A stretch of DNA of 64,000 nt from Gnetum montanum (GCA_015680685.1 MNCI01008985.1:292514-356513); one strand, 5' to 3'. Positions 1 through 12,129 are shown, numbered from the stretch's first letter. Notes: generated by a model from the letters alone, not told the origin. Program-made: numbers and translations.

Positions 1-868
1 ACATTCCTTGATGATGTGAAGCTTGTTGGAGAAGANGTGCATGAAGTTGGTGAAGGTCCCTCGGAGCCTTAGGAACCACCACCGCNTCATGCATTGGTGG
101 TGGTTAAGGTGGTTACGGTTGTCCTGCTGCTACTACAACTTCATGTGGGAGGTAGAAAGCATCCAGTAGTACTTTCATTTTCTCCTCTTTACTCCTAGGA
201 TCATGAACTATCCATGCAACTTTCCCAATATGGATTGGAATAGGCACATCCCAAGGACATGGGATTGCTGGAAACAACTTCTTTACATTAATAAACCAGG
301 TAGTGAAATATTTGTGTTCAATGTTGAATGCCCTGATTGTGTCCTTTAGCTCCTAGTAGTCATTCATCCATTTGGCTAGGTTCTCAACAATAGATCATTG
401 ATCTCTAAATTGTCCTATATGGACTTTGAGTTCAACGTTAGCAGTCTCAAGCTTTTACTTGATGTCCTTATGGGTTTGAACTCAACCTCGTATAGCAGAT
501 ACAAGCTAGACACTTGTTTTTCAAACTTCAACCATGGTCATTCGATAGTTAGCATTGGTAGGTCTGCATAACGAAGATTGGTCAACTCCATGTACTCTAT
601 CATCTCCTTGATTTGCAACTCCTTCAAGTGGATCTCCACTTTGTTGTAGGCATCAATCCCATAAAGGATGGGCTACCACATCTCTCTTTCTTGTTGAAGT
701 TACTAGAGGGCTTCATTCAGTTTGACCTTTGCCATCTGGATTTGTTTTTCATTCACTTCCTTTTACAAACTGACCTAGTCCCTGTAGTGATTTTTCACTT
801 TCTCAAATTTGAGTGCTTCATTTCCAAGCAATGATCTCAATGGTAGACTTTTGATGCAAGGTGCGTAC
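1..868 (-). pseudogene. Athila-type ORF3, C-terminal coiled-coil part (X1, distal half)
   Basis: Read on the minus strand, this stretch codes for a charged helical protein ending near the window edge. Recognisable pieces include LETANVELKVHIGQF, KDTIRAFNIEHKYFTTW and VPIPIHIGKVAWIVHD. It is the downstream half of the gene whose N-terminal half lies at 19624-21650; element A was inserted between them, and the 5-bp target duplication marks the cut. Several TAG/TGA stops interrupt the frame, most explained by CAG or TGG decay. The family is the extra ORF found after pol in Athila-lineage elements (often called env-like). Its function is unknown. The 3' end of the gene and the element's 3' LTR lie outside the window. 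Two isolated N bases (36 and 86) make the first 90 bases unreliable. Confidence 0.6.
864..868. repeat. Target-site duplication of element A, left copy
   Basis: CGTAC immediately before the 5' LTR. The right copy at 19624-19628 reads CATAC. The single difference is CG to CA, as expected from decay of a methylated CpG. Confidence 0.75.
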
Positions 869-2622
869 TAAAAAACCATAGAATTTCAAGACTCTCATGC
901 CTCACCAGGGTCTTGGAATTTGGGCAAGGACTTCCACAAGTGTAGCATCATGACAGTTCAGTACGAAAATGTAGGCATTGAGGTTAGACTATCCAGTCTT
1001 GCAAGTTTTCTATCTCTAGAGCTGACAAGCCCGATGGACTCTCCAGCTTGCCCTCCTAGACAATTCACTTGGCTGATAGTCTATTTAGAAGCTATGCTAG
1101 GAGTTGCCGAAAGCGTTTGGGATAAGCAAAGTAGTTCAACAAGTTTTCTAGTCAAGAGGTTTGCTATGCTATGCTATGCTATGTAGCGTAGCAAGCCTTG
1201 AAAGACAGTTGCTCAAGCGTCCAAGTGCGAATTGATGGAATGATTGCAAAACAAGTTAAATATTTGGTGAACACAAGGCGCTATGCTATGCTACGCTATG
1301 TAGTGTAGCACAGCGTGGCAAAGATGAAGCAGAAAGGCCTAGCTTGACAAATGATTCTAATAAGAAACTCTCACTCGGAAAACACTCTGGCCTCCAAAAC
1401 CGGTTGCATTATTTAGCACCAAGCCTTGAGCAAAGATTCTTGAGAATAGAATATTGAATGAAAAGGCAAGATATGCTAGCTGCTACACTACATAGCGTAG
1501 CAACAATGCAAAAATAGCAAGGGAGTTTCAAGCATGAGTTCAGCAAGTTCAAAGGCTTCCTGACACAAAAGACAAGAGTTGTAGTTGTTAGCAAAACTAA
1601 GCTTGAGACATGTTTTCAGCTTCAGCACAAGTTCCAATTAAAACCAGTGGCTACACTATGTAGCATAGCACAGCCTAGCAAGTAGCCACTTATGCTACAC
1701 CAATGAACTTGAAAGTGTGAGTAACAAAACACTGGTATGGAAACATCAAGATGTCTTTAGGTAGTTCTAGAACTTGTTGATAGTAATATTCCTCATTTTG
1801 GCATCTCCATGGTGGAATCAACAATTTCACTCCATTTTGCACACCCCCTAGTTAGCTCCCAAAGCATTGTTCCTATGCTTGACCCTACTCGTAAGAGCAG
1901 GGAAGATGTAGTCCTAGAGCATAAGCTCCATTTTTTACATTGTTAGCACACTGATATTGGCACATGCAGTCCCGGAACTATAGTCACAACGTAGCCAAGT
2001 TCATGTCCAACATTTCACACCTACATGGTATAGGCACATCAGCATCCTATGGACTTGGCTTTTCATTCAAAGAGTTGGCATTTTTGCATTGGCAAGAGTG
2101 GTTGGCTTGTTGGATTTTTGCATTGGTTGGTTGGCTTCTTGATTGGCTTCTTAGAAAACAGAGTTGGCTTCTTGCTGTAGTTGGGTTTTAAGTTGGCCTC
2201 CAAAAAGCATAGTTGGCATTTCCCTTAAGCATTCTAGTTACCCTTGAGTTCTCTGTGTGTGTCTGGCATTGCATGACCTATTGTACACCTTTCAAACAAG
2301 GCAAAGAATCAAATCCATGGCCTTGGGGTGGTGCATTCTCTCACCTAAGTTTGTTTTGCTATTTCTTTACTATTATCATTTCTTTGCACTATTTTCTCCA
2401 TTTTGCATCTATTGATCATTGATTTACCTCACCTGTCTCACCTTCAAAATGATGTTTACATAAGGTTAAGATACATTGACTAAGTGCCTGTCTAATTGAC
2501 TAGATCATTTAGGGTGCCCTGTTTCCGTTTTTCTCCAACATGGCCCTTGCAGGAATTCGAGGTTAAACTGTTCACCCGACAACCTCTCGGTGTTCCAGCC
2601 ATCGATGTTTTTGGTTGCTACA
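869..2622 (+). repeat. 5' LTR of element A
   Basis: It is collinear with 17777-19623 from the start (AACCATAGAATTTC versus CACCATAGAATTTC) to the last bases (GGTTGCTACA versus GGTCGCTACA). The terminal TG is mutated to TA; the end is CA. It contains GCTATGCTACGCTATG-type inverted repeats near 1165-1310, 1485-1500 and 1650-1680. Compared with the 3' LTR it lacks about 80 bp between 2052 and 2055, and the missing segment carries the TATA box in the other copy. Short ORFs inside it have no support. Confidence 0.9.
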
Positions 2623-3385
2623 GTTTTTGGTGTTTGAAGGAGGGCCTTTTGATGCCTTTTCCGTGTCCTACGAGTAGTCTTGCATAGTCTCTATATCCCG
2701 TCACATACTAGCCTAAACATAACATCCTTTTTTGTTGTTTACGCATCGTATGGTGTAGATTGGTCATGATGATAGTTCTTTTGGAATCTAGCAGGATGAA
2801 AAGCCTCCAATCTCCTCTTGATTTTTGTATTTTCTAGTTTGTGATTTCCCTTTTTTCAATATGCAAGATGATTCTGACAATAATTGTTGTTTCCACCTCG
2901 AGCCTTGAGGCTCCTTTCTTGGCCCCAAGCACCATGGGTGCTGAGCGGCCACCTAGCCCAGTGCTGGCGCCACACCAATTCCTTAGGACTCGACACTTGT
3001 CACCTGAGTTCTTAGCACAAGACGTAAAGTGTTATGACTTTATCTGCACAAAGATCCAAGTGGATTTGCCCTTGGATTGCCAAGAACTTGAGCACAGGCA
3101 TAGTTTCAAGCTCCTTTATTAGAATGAAAGGGAGTTTGTCCCTAATCCCGATGTTGCCATCCCCCTTACGGAGACGTATCAGTGGATCTTCGATCAGCGA
3201 CAAGAGTCACTAGGCCTAGGGAGTGGGACATGGTATCCCATTGTGATGAAGTGTTCCAGGATAGACAGGAAGATCTAGACTCCCAGTCTGAGGGGGATGG
3301 CCAAACTTACTATATGACCATCCCTTCTACCATGGCCTTCAAGTAAAACCCCCTTTTCACGACAACTCCCTTTGCAATCACCATA
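2623..3385 (+). other. Leader of element A (possible ORF1 or start of gag)
   Basis: This is the stretch between the 5' LTR and clear gag. I could not identify a primer-binding site with confidence just after 2622. One plus-strand frame from about 2931 (MGAERPPSPVLAP...) runs past a stop at 3119 and keeps coding-like composition to about 3215. It could be the N-terminal part of gag or the separate ORF1 known in Ogre elements. No domain was recognised. Confidence 0.4.
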
Positions 3386-5800
3386 AATTTGCCTCAATCT
3401 ATGATCTCATCAACAATGGACAGCCACCCTACACCCTCAGTGTATCAACAAGAACCTCCCTCAGTTTTGTACCCAAGCACTCTCCCCTCCCATTTTGTCC
3501 CATCCTCATACCAAGCACTGATTATGCCCATGCTTCCCTACATACACACTGCATATACTTCACAGTTGTCTAAAGCCTCTGCTCCTATCTCATCATTTGC
3601 ATCTGTTCCACCATTAGCGGTAGATCTAGCCCTAACCATGTGGTGGACCCCAGCCACTTCGCTCCCACCTCACAGCCCCACTAGATGTCACAGTACCCTT
3701 ACCACCAAACATACCAAGTCCTGCAGGTATTGCAACCAAACTCAGGACTTTGGCCCATTCCATCGGTCATGCAAATGACCAACCCCACAGCACCACCAAT
3801 AGCCATCACTCCAATAGCACCACCCACTGGGTGGTGGACTGCACTAGTAGCACCCTTTGCAAGGGCAACCCCAACAGCCCCCCCTGTGAGCCAAGTCACT
3901 ACCCTTGCTATGCCACAAACAATGGTTTCCCCCGTAACCCCACAACCGTCTGTGTCATTTCTGGGTCTGCATCAAGCATTTCAACTTATCCAGATCTTTA
4001 CTGAAGAGGTTAGACACCTCAAAGCCACTGGTTCTGATACAATGCAGATCATGGATTTCTACCATGACAATCCCATCAGCCCACGATTCCCATGCTTACA
4101 TTACCCCTTGATATGCTGCTCCCCCAATTTACAAAATAGAATGGGGAGGGCAACCATAAGGCACATTCTGTCACATTTAGATCTAAATCTTTGTTGCTAC
4201 AATAATGGCCACACACTATCATTCGTGTCTTTGTTATGTCCTTGATAGGAAAAGCTTTAGACTGGTACCGTGCACTCCCGTGCACCTCCATCTCAATACT
4301 ATAGGAGCTGTTGACCTAGTTCGTGACCTGCTTCAAGTATAACTTGAAGCCCAAAGTCATGCTAGATCAGTTAATGGGAGTTAAGTAAGATCCACTAGAG
4401 TCGGTGCAGAGGTTTATACAATGGTGGAGCACCACCTTGAACAAGATCCGCAAGCCTATCACGGAGGCCCACTTGTTGGCCATCTTCAAGGGGGCAGTGA
4501 ATGATTTCATCAAATCCAAGCTGTATTACCTAGCCCCATGCTCCCTCAATCAAGATTTTGCACAAACAAAAAGCATTCAAGATGTGGCCAAAGCTAGTAG
4601 GGACCCAGACTATGTTGCATACAAAAATGTACATAATAAAAAGAACAAAGAGAAGGGAAAGGCCACAACGGCCACAGTGGTCACCATGGAAAACGAGGCA
4701 AAGCCCAACAACAACAATAATAAGAAAGTGGCCACAACACTAACTAACCCGTCGCCTAGCCCAAGCAATGCTGCCCAACCCTCCACGTTGGCACCTGAGG
4801 CAGCCAGCCTGCCTAAACCCAACTTCAAGCATAAAGATGGCTCCAAGTACACTCTACTACCTATCAAGCCTTCATAACTTCTAAATAAATTTCTAGGGGA
4901 AGGGTACATTTAACACAAGAGGATGTCAGAGGAAGTGATCAAACGACATCAGCGGTATTGCAAACTCCTTAGGAACCCCTCCTTGGCTATGCCCAATGAG
5001 CCCCCAGTTCCTAAAAACCTTAGGCTAGAGCAGTTCTGTGACTACCACCAACTTTGTGGTCATGACACATATTACTATCTAGCCTAAAAAGATGACATTC
5101 AATGGATGATTGATCAGGGGAAGTTGGTGCTAGACAAAAGCAACCCCATCCACCTTGAGAATCAATCCATGCATGTTTACAAGGACCCCCTCAACGCTAA
5201 CGACGTGAGGTACATCATTAACATGATTGGCATAGATGGTAATCTAGAATCGTCCTAGCAGCCGTTTGTGGTTCGTATACCTCAACGTAGCATAGTGACA
5301 TCAACAATGGCAAAAAGAACACCACAGCAACCATTTTTCCTTAAGTTCCTTTCTCGGACACCTGCCCCTACACTTTCTATAATCAAAACTACACCACCGC
5401 CTGCATTAACTCCACAAACACCATTCATCATCAGGGGGCCAAACCACTCAACTGTCCCCATTCCAAAAAACCAGCATAATACGGCATCACAGCCTTCTCA
5501 TCCAAGGAAACAGGAAGAGCATCTGATAGGTGAAACAACTATGGAACATACCACCCTAGGTCCTTCCAAGTCTACTCCTTCATCCTTTGCATCTATGCCT
5601 ACCTCATCATCAAAAGTTAACATCGCTATGCACACATGATCATCACCACCTCGCCCAAAAGTGTTTAAACCCAAACCTGAAACCGCTCCTCCTTAGGAAA
5701 TCCATCTTCTAGGATGAATGGAGAAAGAGAAGGGTGGTAAAAAATAGGAAGGTGGACAAGACCTCTTAAGCACTTTCACTTAGGTTAAGCAGGCTCTAAA
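3386..5800 (+). pseudogene. gag: gag (capsid and nucleocapsid) of element A
   Basis: This is the structural protein that packages the element RNA. The N-terminal part (3386-4098, frame 1 after an earlier frame change) is proline- and threonine-rich. From about 4100 the frame shifts to frame 0, which then continues into protease. Capsid signatures are NHKAHSVTFRSKS near 4155 and SLIGKALDWYRALP near 4239. The conserved helix follows at 4395-4545 (DPLESVQRFIQWWSTTLNK). A lysine- and asparagine-rich linker covers 4630-4740. The nucleocapsid motif begins at 5037 as C-x2-H-x4-H-x4-Y, so the last cysteine of the Tat-type knuckle appears lost (Y). After it comes KDDIQWMIDQGKL, typical of Tat gag. About ten in-frame stops and at least one frameshift make it a pseudogene. 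Confidence 0.75.
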
Positions 5801-5813
5801 ATAAAAGAACACA

Positions 5814-6422
5814 ATGTTGAGCCTGTACGACCTGGTAATGACTTCCACCACACACCACGAGGCTCTGGATTGTATGTTAACATCTATCCCAGTTGACGAG
5901 AACATGCCGGTAGAAGAAAAATCAATCCATTTGGTCATGCTTCCTTCTACGTCTAAAGAACTACGGCCATCCCAATTGACATTCTATGACGAGTCCATTT
6001 AGGAAGACCTTGAAAAGGGTCAAGTAACAACAACACCCCTATTCATCATAATTCGGGTTGGCCAACATAAGATCCGAAGAGTACACGTTGATGACAGGGC
6101 TACTACAAATGTCATCCCATTCCCCATAGTGGACAAATTGGGTTTGGTGGACCAAATCAAACCCATGACAATGTCATGTCTAAAGTCATTCAATGGGGTG
6201 CAGGTAGTGGTGAAAGGCACCATCCACATTGACTTTGTTGCAATGGATCAATTCCCCAGAAGTGCGACATTTATCATGGTGGAAGAGATGCCTGGGTTTA
6301 ACCTGATCTTGGGGAGATCGTGGTTAGTCCAACTCAGGGCTATCTCTTCACCCATACATCAGGAAATCCATCTACCTTACGCAGGTAGGGAGGTGATGAT
6401 CCATAGTGATGAAGTGACAACC
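5814..6422 (+). pseudogene. Aspartic protease domain of element A
   Basis: This is the same frame as the downstream gag. A single in-frame TAG at 6000-6002 splits it. The catalytic region VDDRATTNVIP lies at 6087-6119. The family motif is D-[ST/D]-G, so the glycine codon has probably changed from GGG to AGG (R). The second half carries FNLILGRSWL near 6297-6326, the conserved I-L-G-R-x-W-L flap-end motif of gypsy proteases, followed by the S-P-I-H-Q-E-I-H-L segment typical of Tat elements. The enzyme would mature the gag-pol polyprotein. It is probably inactive here because of the glycine change and the stop. Confidence 0.75.
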
Positions 6423-7054
6423 TAGGCAATAAATAACGTAGATATGGAGCAGGGTTCAGAGGTTATAACCTCTAAGAACGAGGGACCTATTTTTGCTGAT
6501 ACTAAGTGTTTGACAAAAAAGCCGACCCAAGATGCCGACTCAAAAAACAAAACTGCGTGGGCCAAGTTTCCTTTCAAGTGGTAGATGATGATGTAGAAGA
6601 ATACCACAATAAAGCCTCTCAACCTTACATGTTGCAAAACCCACGATGGCTTAGAAAGCAGTTGCAAGGATGATCGTTACTCGTGTAGTGTAATGACTCC
6701 ATTGTTCCTCACCCAATTAACACCCATTATACATTTATCTCCTATTTGCTTCACATTTATTCATTTATGCCAAGTGTCTAACTTATTCTTTAAACCCTTC
6801 ACATGTCCTCCATTTGCATTACGCCATGGCCCGCTAAGGCCTAAAATTGGCAAAAGTTTCCTTTACCATCATCACCACAGCTTGAAATGGCCTAAAACTA
6901 AAATGAGATGTTCAAAACGAATTCAATTCATAAAGGAAAATAGAATAAAATAAAATAAAAATAAATACAAAATATAACACATGAGCAAAACAAATCTCTT
7001 TGTATTTCAATTTTTTCTTTCACAAAATAACAATGTTTGTCACATTCTTTCAAT
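6423..7054 (+). other. Post-protease linker and start of the protease-RT interval
   Basis: Frame 0 remains weakly coding-like to about 6690 with several stops (near 6423 and 6582). After that the DNA becomes AT-rich and non-coding on the plus strand. On the minus strand 7054 downwards is the region after the stop codon of the antisense gene; it contains A- and T-rich runs around 6940-6970 where its transcript could end. I could not pick a convincing sense-strand 5' splice site. Confidence 0.35.
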
Positions 7055-10000
7055 TCAAATAAAATGATCAGCTGCTACGCTACGACCCTTCTCCTGTTCC
7101 ACCATCTCTTGATATAGTAGGCCTTGTGTTTTCACCTGGATCCTACACCATAAAAAATGAACTAGTTAGCTAAAGTCACCATAAAGACTCCAACAGAATA
7201 AATTATTGTTATACCAAAGGATAACTGACCCAAGATGGCCCTGCATCTATTTCGGGAGGTATCCAATCTAGTCTTTCTGCCAAGCATTGTAAGATCTTCT
7301 ACTCCATGATGTTAGCTCAATTCCTATTTCCCAAGTCAATGCTTGTAGCAACTTTCTCCTTCTCTAAGGATGTCCATCTTGGAGGTCTAGGAGAAAAGGC
7401 GGCAGTGGTGGTCTCACCCGCAGGAAAGGTCACTTCCCTTTCAGGGGACTCAGTCACTATCACCTATTGCATGAACCTGTCAGAAGACTCAGAAGCAACA
7501 ATAATATCAAAGGAATACCTCGTGAGTATGTAATTTGATTGAGGCATCCTTGTATTGGTTACGATAGGTGGCATGTTCTAGCTTATACATATGCTTATGG
7601 TTTTTCTATGCCTGCCCCCACTCATAAACCTTGGCGCTGTAATCTTTCCAGTCTTGGTTCTTCTAGGCTAACAGGTCCATTTGCATGCACTCCTCTATTA
7701 TCTCATGGGTGGCCTCATTGTTGCATCACATAGCCATCCAGTACCTCACGTAGTCAATGATGGCTGTGCACCAGCTGCCATCGTTGGTGTCTCAGGCCAA
7801 CAAGAATTCATTCCTACAACGGATATCCCACCTCAGCGATCAGGTTGTCCTTCTCCTTCTCAAGCCTTTGGACTTGATCCCAAAGGTGTTCAATCACGTG
7901 CCTGCACTCCAACAAGGAGCATGTCGAGTACAAGGCACATTGGCTTGCCTCGTCGTATACATGACAAGGTACTTCAATCACCTTCGATAGAAATGTAGGC
8001 ACGATGTTGACCTTAACAGCCCGCTTAGGATCCCACTTGAGACGAGAAGATGCCAACCACATAAAAAATGCATTAGTCATAGAGGCATAGTGAATGCAAC
8101 AAAAATGTAGAGTCTAGCATAGCACTTTAACCTACCTACTTCCTGGTCAACCTGCCTTACATGGTCGATCATATCATTGACCACCCCTTTCATGAAAGTA
8201 AATTTATCAGGGGTTTTATTCCATGGTCATAAGCAGATCAAGGACGGGCCAGGGGTGTCAACAGTGGTACTAGCTACACAGTAAAATGTGTTAGTTAAAA
8301 TGGAGAGAACCACAATAGGGATGATGAATAACATAAATGATAGTGTAAAGCTCCTACCTAGCAAACCCTCAGGGGTGATAGTGGGGGGGTTGCCCATCAG
8401 CACATTGTCAAATATGTGATCAAACTCACTAGCATCCAAATGGAGCCCCTCTACTTCTAGCTGACCTAATAACGTAGCAGCATCATCAATGCTCATGCGC
8501 CCCTCTAGCATTGAGATGATCTCTACGAAAGGGTCATTAATAGGGGCCTCATCTTGGTTGTCAAAAGCCTCTTCATCATTGGCTGGGCCCCTTTTTTCGT
8601 CAACAGGGGCCTCCTCCTCCTCCTCTTCATTAGTGGAGACCTCCTCCTCACTAGCTGAGGCCCTTTCTTTTGTAGCAGGGCCCCCTTCCTCATTGGCAGG
8701 GGCCTTCTCCTCTATAGCTAGGGCCTCCTCATTTTTGTTGGTAGCCCCTATTGTAGGGGCCACCACCTCTTCTCCCTCTTCTTCTTCTTCTTCCTCCACT
8801 AATAAAGCATAGTCATAGTCAGTAAAGTGTACTAACCTGAAGAAGATGCTATGTTGTGCTACACTACCTAGCGTAACACAGCGTAGCAAACTTTAGCCAA
8901 AAAATAAATTAAAAAATTAAAAAAATTAATACTTACCAATTGGAGGCTATACTCTATGAAGCTTGAATTGTAGCTTCTTCCGGTTCTCTTCATTAGTACG
9001 GGGGGTCTCGTCAGTAGGGCGGGACCTCTTGCGTTGTAGCTTGGTCATCACTATCTCTGCAATGAGGTGTTCCCCCCTTGTTACCCTACTGGTGTTAATG
9101 GGGAATGCCTCTCCCATGTTGTCCTTGGCCTGAAAGTTGTGTGCCACCCGATCCTTGGTCGTCATCGAGAACGATTCCTTGATAGCTTCTGGGGGGTCCT
9201 GAGATCGAGTGGTACAGAAGACTTGGTAGATCCATGATTTGGAGATTTTGCTACGATCTTATAGTACCCAAATCCCATTCTCACAGACTACCAAGAACTC
9301 CATAGGCAAGCTATGAAATAGGCATGGTGCACATTGAAATGGAATTCAAGCTTCCCGCGAAGCTTGATCATTTCAGCTTGCATGCCTTTGCAAAGGTGCC
9401 TAGCCCAATTGTAATAGATCCCTTCTTCCATGACATCCCTCATTATCCAAACCTACTTAATCCCAATGATTTTTCCTTGGGATAGTAGCTTGGGGAAGGC
9501 ACAGGCACAAAAGATAGGATAAACCGTTTTGGCCACCCATAGCTTGGCTTTCTCCATATAAATCCCCTTTCGGTCCTTAGCAGCCCGTAGCCACTCCTTG
9601 ATGTCCTTCTAATTGTATGCATCTTTCTTGGATTTTTCTCCCACGGGGAGACCATCAGAGGAGACACCAAAAAGATCTGCAACCAATTGATCATTGACAT
9701 CAAGTACCACATGCACACCATGAAGATGTGTGCGGAAGAGGTCTACCTTTTCAGAGAAGGAGTTAGCTAGGGAAAGCATCCCAATAAGCAGGACACTTGG
9801 GTTAATGGCCAAAAACAAGTCCATAAGCCTAGCCTCATGAAGGGTATGGACTACCGTGGTTGGGACCCCATTGTAGAGCTAACACTAGGTCTCCTCCACC
9901 TCCTCGTACTTAAAGAAGAGGATGGTCTCGTTACACCTAGAGGTAATCACAGTCACCTCCTGGGCTTTCTTTGATATTAAAATGATCCAAGAAATAAAAA

Positions 10001-11836
10001 GAAGAAAAATAAAAAAGAAAAAGAAGAAGAGGGTTAGAAAAATGTAAACATTACTCAAGCATTTAGCAGTGAATTTACACTTTAGCGTACCAGATTTGAA
10101 TGGCATGGAAAATGGTGGGAGATCCACCAAAACATCTTTAATGATGAGCAGCCTAAGGGATTCCCATTCCCTATCCAACAAACCAGCTTCTTTACATTTC
10201 CCATAAAATTAGGAATAGTAGGTTGGATAGGTTCTGAATTCATCTCCAAACTAGCCTATCACACTGGTGCACAAATTCCTAGTGGAGGAGAACTCCTGTA
10301 GGGCCATTTGTGCCAACGACAAGGCATCTATGTCACTGTGAAGACCAATCTTATCAATGAAAAACCTGGTAACAAGAAAAATGATGAACATATATACTGC
10401 TAATACATGTGTCTAGCGTAGCATGGATTACATTATGAAATACCTTCGTAGAACTCACCCGCTAGCATAGTAAACGGTTCCAGGTGGGTTCTGAAAGCAG
10501 GTGCCTGTGTGATGAGCAACAAACAATGTATTGTATAAGTGGTAACACTTATACTTAGGCATCTCCCAAATCCAACTTAAGTGTCTAAGGCCTTTTGGAC
10601 ACTGGTTGGAACCTTCTGCAAGCTCACCCTTGATTGACCCATCACTCAAAAATTTTAGAATACCCCAGTTTGCCCCAAGCAACAGGGTTTCTGTGATTGC
10701 GGCTGTTGTCTCCACCGACAAGTATGACCAAACGATTACACTAAAATGCTAGAGGAGGAACTGTAGAAAGTCCTGTACACCCTTTCAGAACCAAACCGCT
10801 TGCTGCTCCACACGTGTGTGAGGGGGAGGGACATTGGCCACTGGTTCACTTAGGCATCACATGACTCCTACAATTTCCAGGACAATCAAAATGGGTTTCA
10901 ACATAACCCTGCACCAACGAAGAACCAAATGTTAGCATTATGTATAAGCAAAGTTTACATGTAGCTTAGCATAACCTTCTCATTATGTATAGCGTAGTAC
11001 GACATTCCCATTGCATGTAGCGTAGTAGGATTTCATAGTCACAAAGAAAAATATAATAAAAAAATAACAAAAAATGTAAAAAAACAAGGATAAAGCAAGA
11101 TTCGCAGCATAGTATGGCCATCCAACCTTACACAATGCAACAATGTACTAAAGCAAATGAACAAGAATAGGTAGACGTGGAACACAATGTAATCACCGCA
11201 TTACTAAGACAAGCATGGCAATATGGCAAGTTTAAATATTTCAGCAATGTAGCGGTATGGCAGCCTTAACAAATTAACAAAATGACAAACCTACTAAACC
11301 TTGCAACGTACTGGCATACCCGAGTAAAAGCATTAGAAAGTACAGACAAGTATGAGTTTATTGCTATAGCTGTCCCAACCGTAATTTGGCTGTACAAAAT
11401 AATTTGTGTTGTACTGTGTTCAACACATGTCTCGTTTGTCAAATCGCTATGCTACGCTCTTGAAGGTGGCACGCTACGCTAGCCATGTGCTAAGCTTCCT
11501 AAGCTCACCCAAATCCCTATGACAAGGCAATTGCAACAATGGCAGCTAGAGTGATATTGCATGTGGCTATAGCGTAACATCCGTATAGTCGCTGTGGCCA
11601 ACCAGCAATGGTGGTAGTATAACAACCAAAACAGTGATCAAAACGATGGCAAAAGATGCAGATTTCAACAATAATGATTGTAGAAGTCTAAACAACAAAG
11701 GTAATGTAATAACTTACCGAGTAGATAGAGTCTCCTCCTATACTATGGTGCATGCCTGAGTCAGATGCCCCAAAGTGTCTTTGACTTCGTTCACTTTAGC
11801 AAGCCCTTGGTTCTTACGTTCACCTTTAGGAGCCAT
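7055..11836 (-). CDS. Spliced antisense gene inside element A (about eight exons, decayed)
   Basis: Function unknown. Proposed coding exons on the minus strand: 11836-11718, 10908-10459, 10365-10091, about 9964-8937, 8836-8358, 8273-8136, about 8035-7230 and 7135-7055. Donors include CG|GTAAGT, GG|GTGAGT and TG|GTAAGT; acceptors include TGCAG, TACCAG, TTCAG and ATCCAG. Introns are 84-131 nt except the first (809 nt). Phases agree across the first three junctions when the third acceptor is taken at 9965. The start ATG (11836) lies in a GTGATGGCT context and the protein begins MAPKGERKNQG. Exon 4 holds a globular domain (DVNDQLVADLFGVSSDGLP) and a basic stretch KLQRKRSRP. Exon 5 is an acidic repeat, exon 7 ends in a heptad-like coiled coil, and exon 8 ends ADHFI. 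About fifteen stops are mostly transition-type; frame changes near 9330, at the exon 4/5 junction and near 7825 make this copy a pseudogene. Antisense ORFs occur in Tat elements; this position looks unusual. Confidence 0.7.
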
Positions 11837-11968
11837 CACTTCAATCGCAAATGCTATCAGCTTCTATGCTATGCTATTTCAATTTCTCTCTGCATGATTG
11901 CACTATGCTCTGGATGTGGGCTCTACGCTATGACAAAGAAAATGACAAGTTTACCAGGGATAAACCCC

Positions 11969-11976
11969 TATTTATA
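11969..11976 (-). promoter_or_regulatory. TATA box of the antisense gene
   Basis: TATAAATA on the minus strand in the context GGCTATAAATAGGGG, a near-perfect plant TATA box. It lies 133 nt upstream of the proposed ATG at 11836, leaving room for a leader of about 100 nt. It does not belong to an LTR, so the antisense gene appears to have its own promoter. Confidence 0.65.
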
Positions 11977-12129
11977 GCCAACGTGGTGAAAAAGAACTTG
12001 CCATTTTTGCACCCCGAGTAATGTGGGATGCCCCGTGTAGCATAGTACTAGCATGTCCTAAATGTGTGATAGTGTAGCATTCTTGTTTACAAATAGGTGA
12101 TCCCAATTGAGAATTTCACCTCACCTTAA

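Noticed and set aside
920-1186. ORF in the 5' LTR of A (and similar ORFs at 18121-18412 and 18936-19142)
   Set aside because: They lie inside LTRs, arise partly from GCTATG repeats and are not kept in the other LTR copy.
2623-2660. Primer-binding site of element A
   Set aside because: The text after the 5' LTR (TTTTTGGTGTTTGAAGG) did not match a tRNA end I could name with confidence.
8489-8812. Plus-strand serine- and alanine-rich ORF
   Set aside because: It is the reverse reading of the acidic GAG/GAA repeats in exon 5 of the antisense gene; the antisense frame is flanked by splice sites, the sense frame by nothing.
7055-11976. Antisense gene as a captured host gene or separate transposon insertion
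   Set aside because: No terminal repeats or target duplication were seen around it, and its introns carry the same TAGCGTAGC motif as the element's LTRs. Not excluded, but integral membership fits better.
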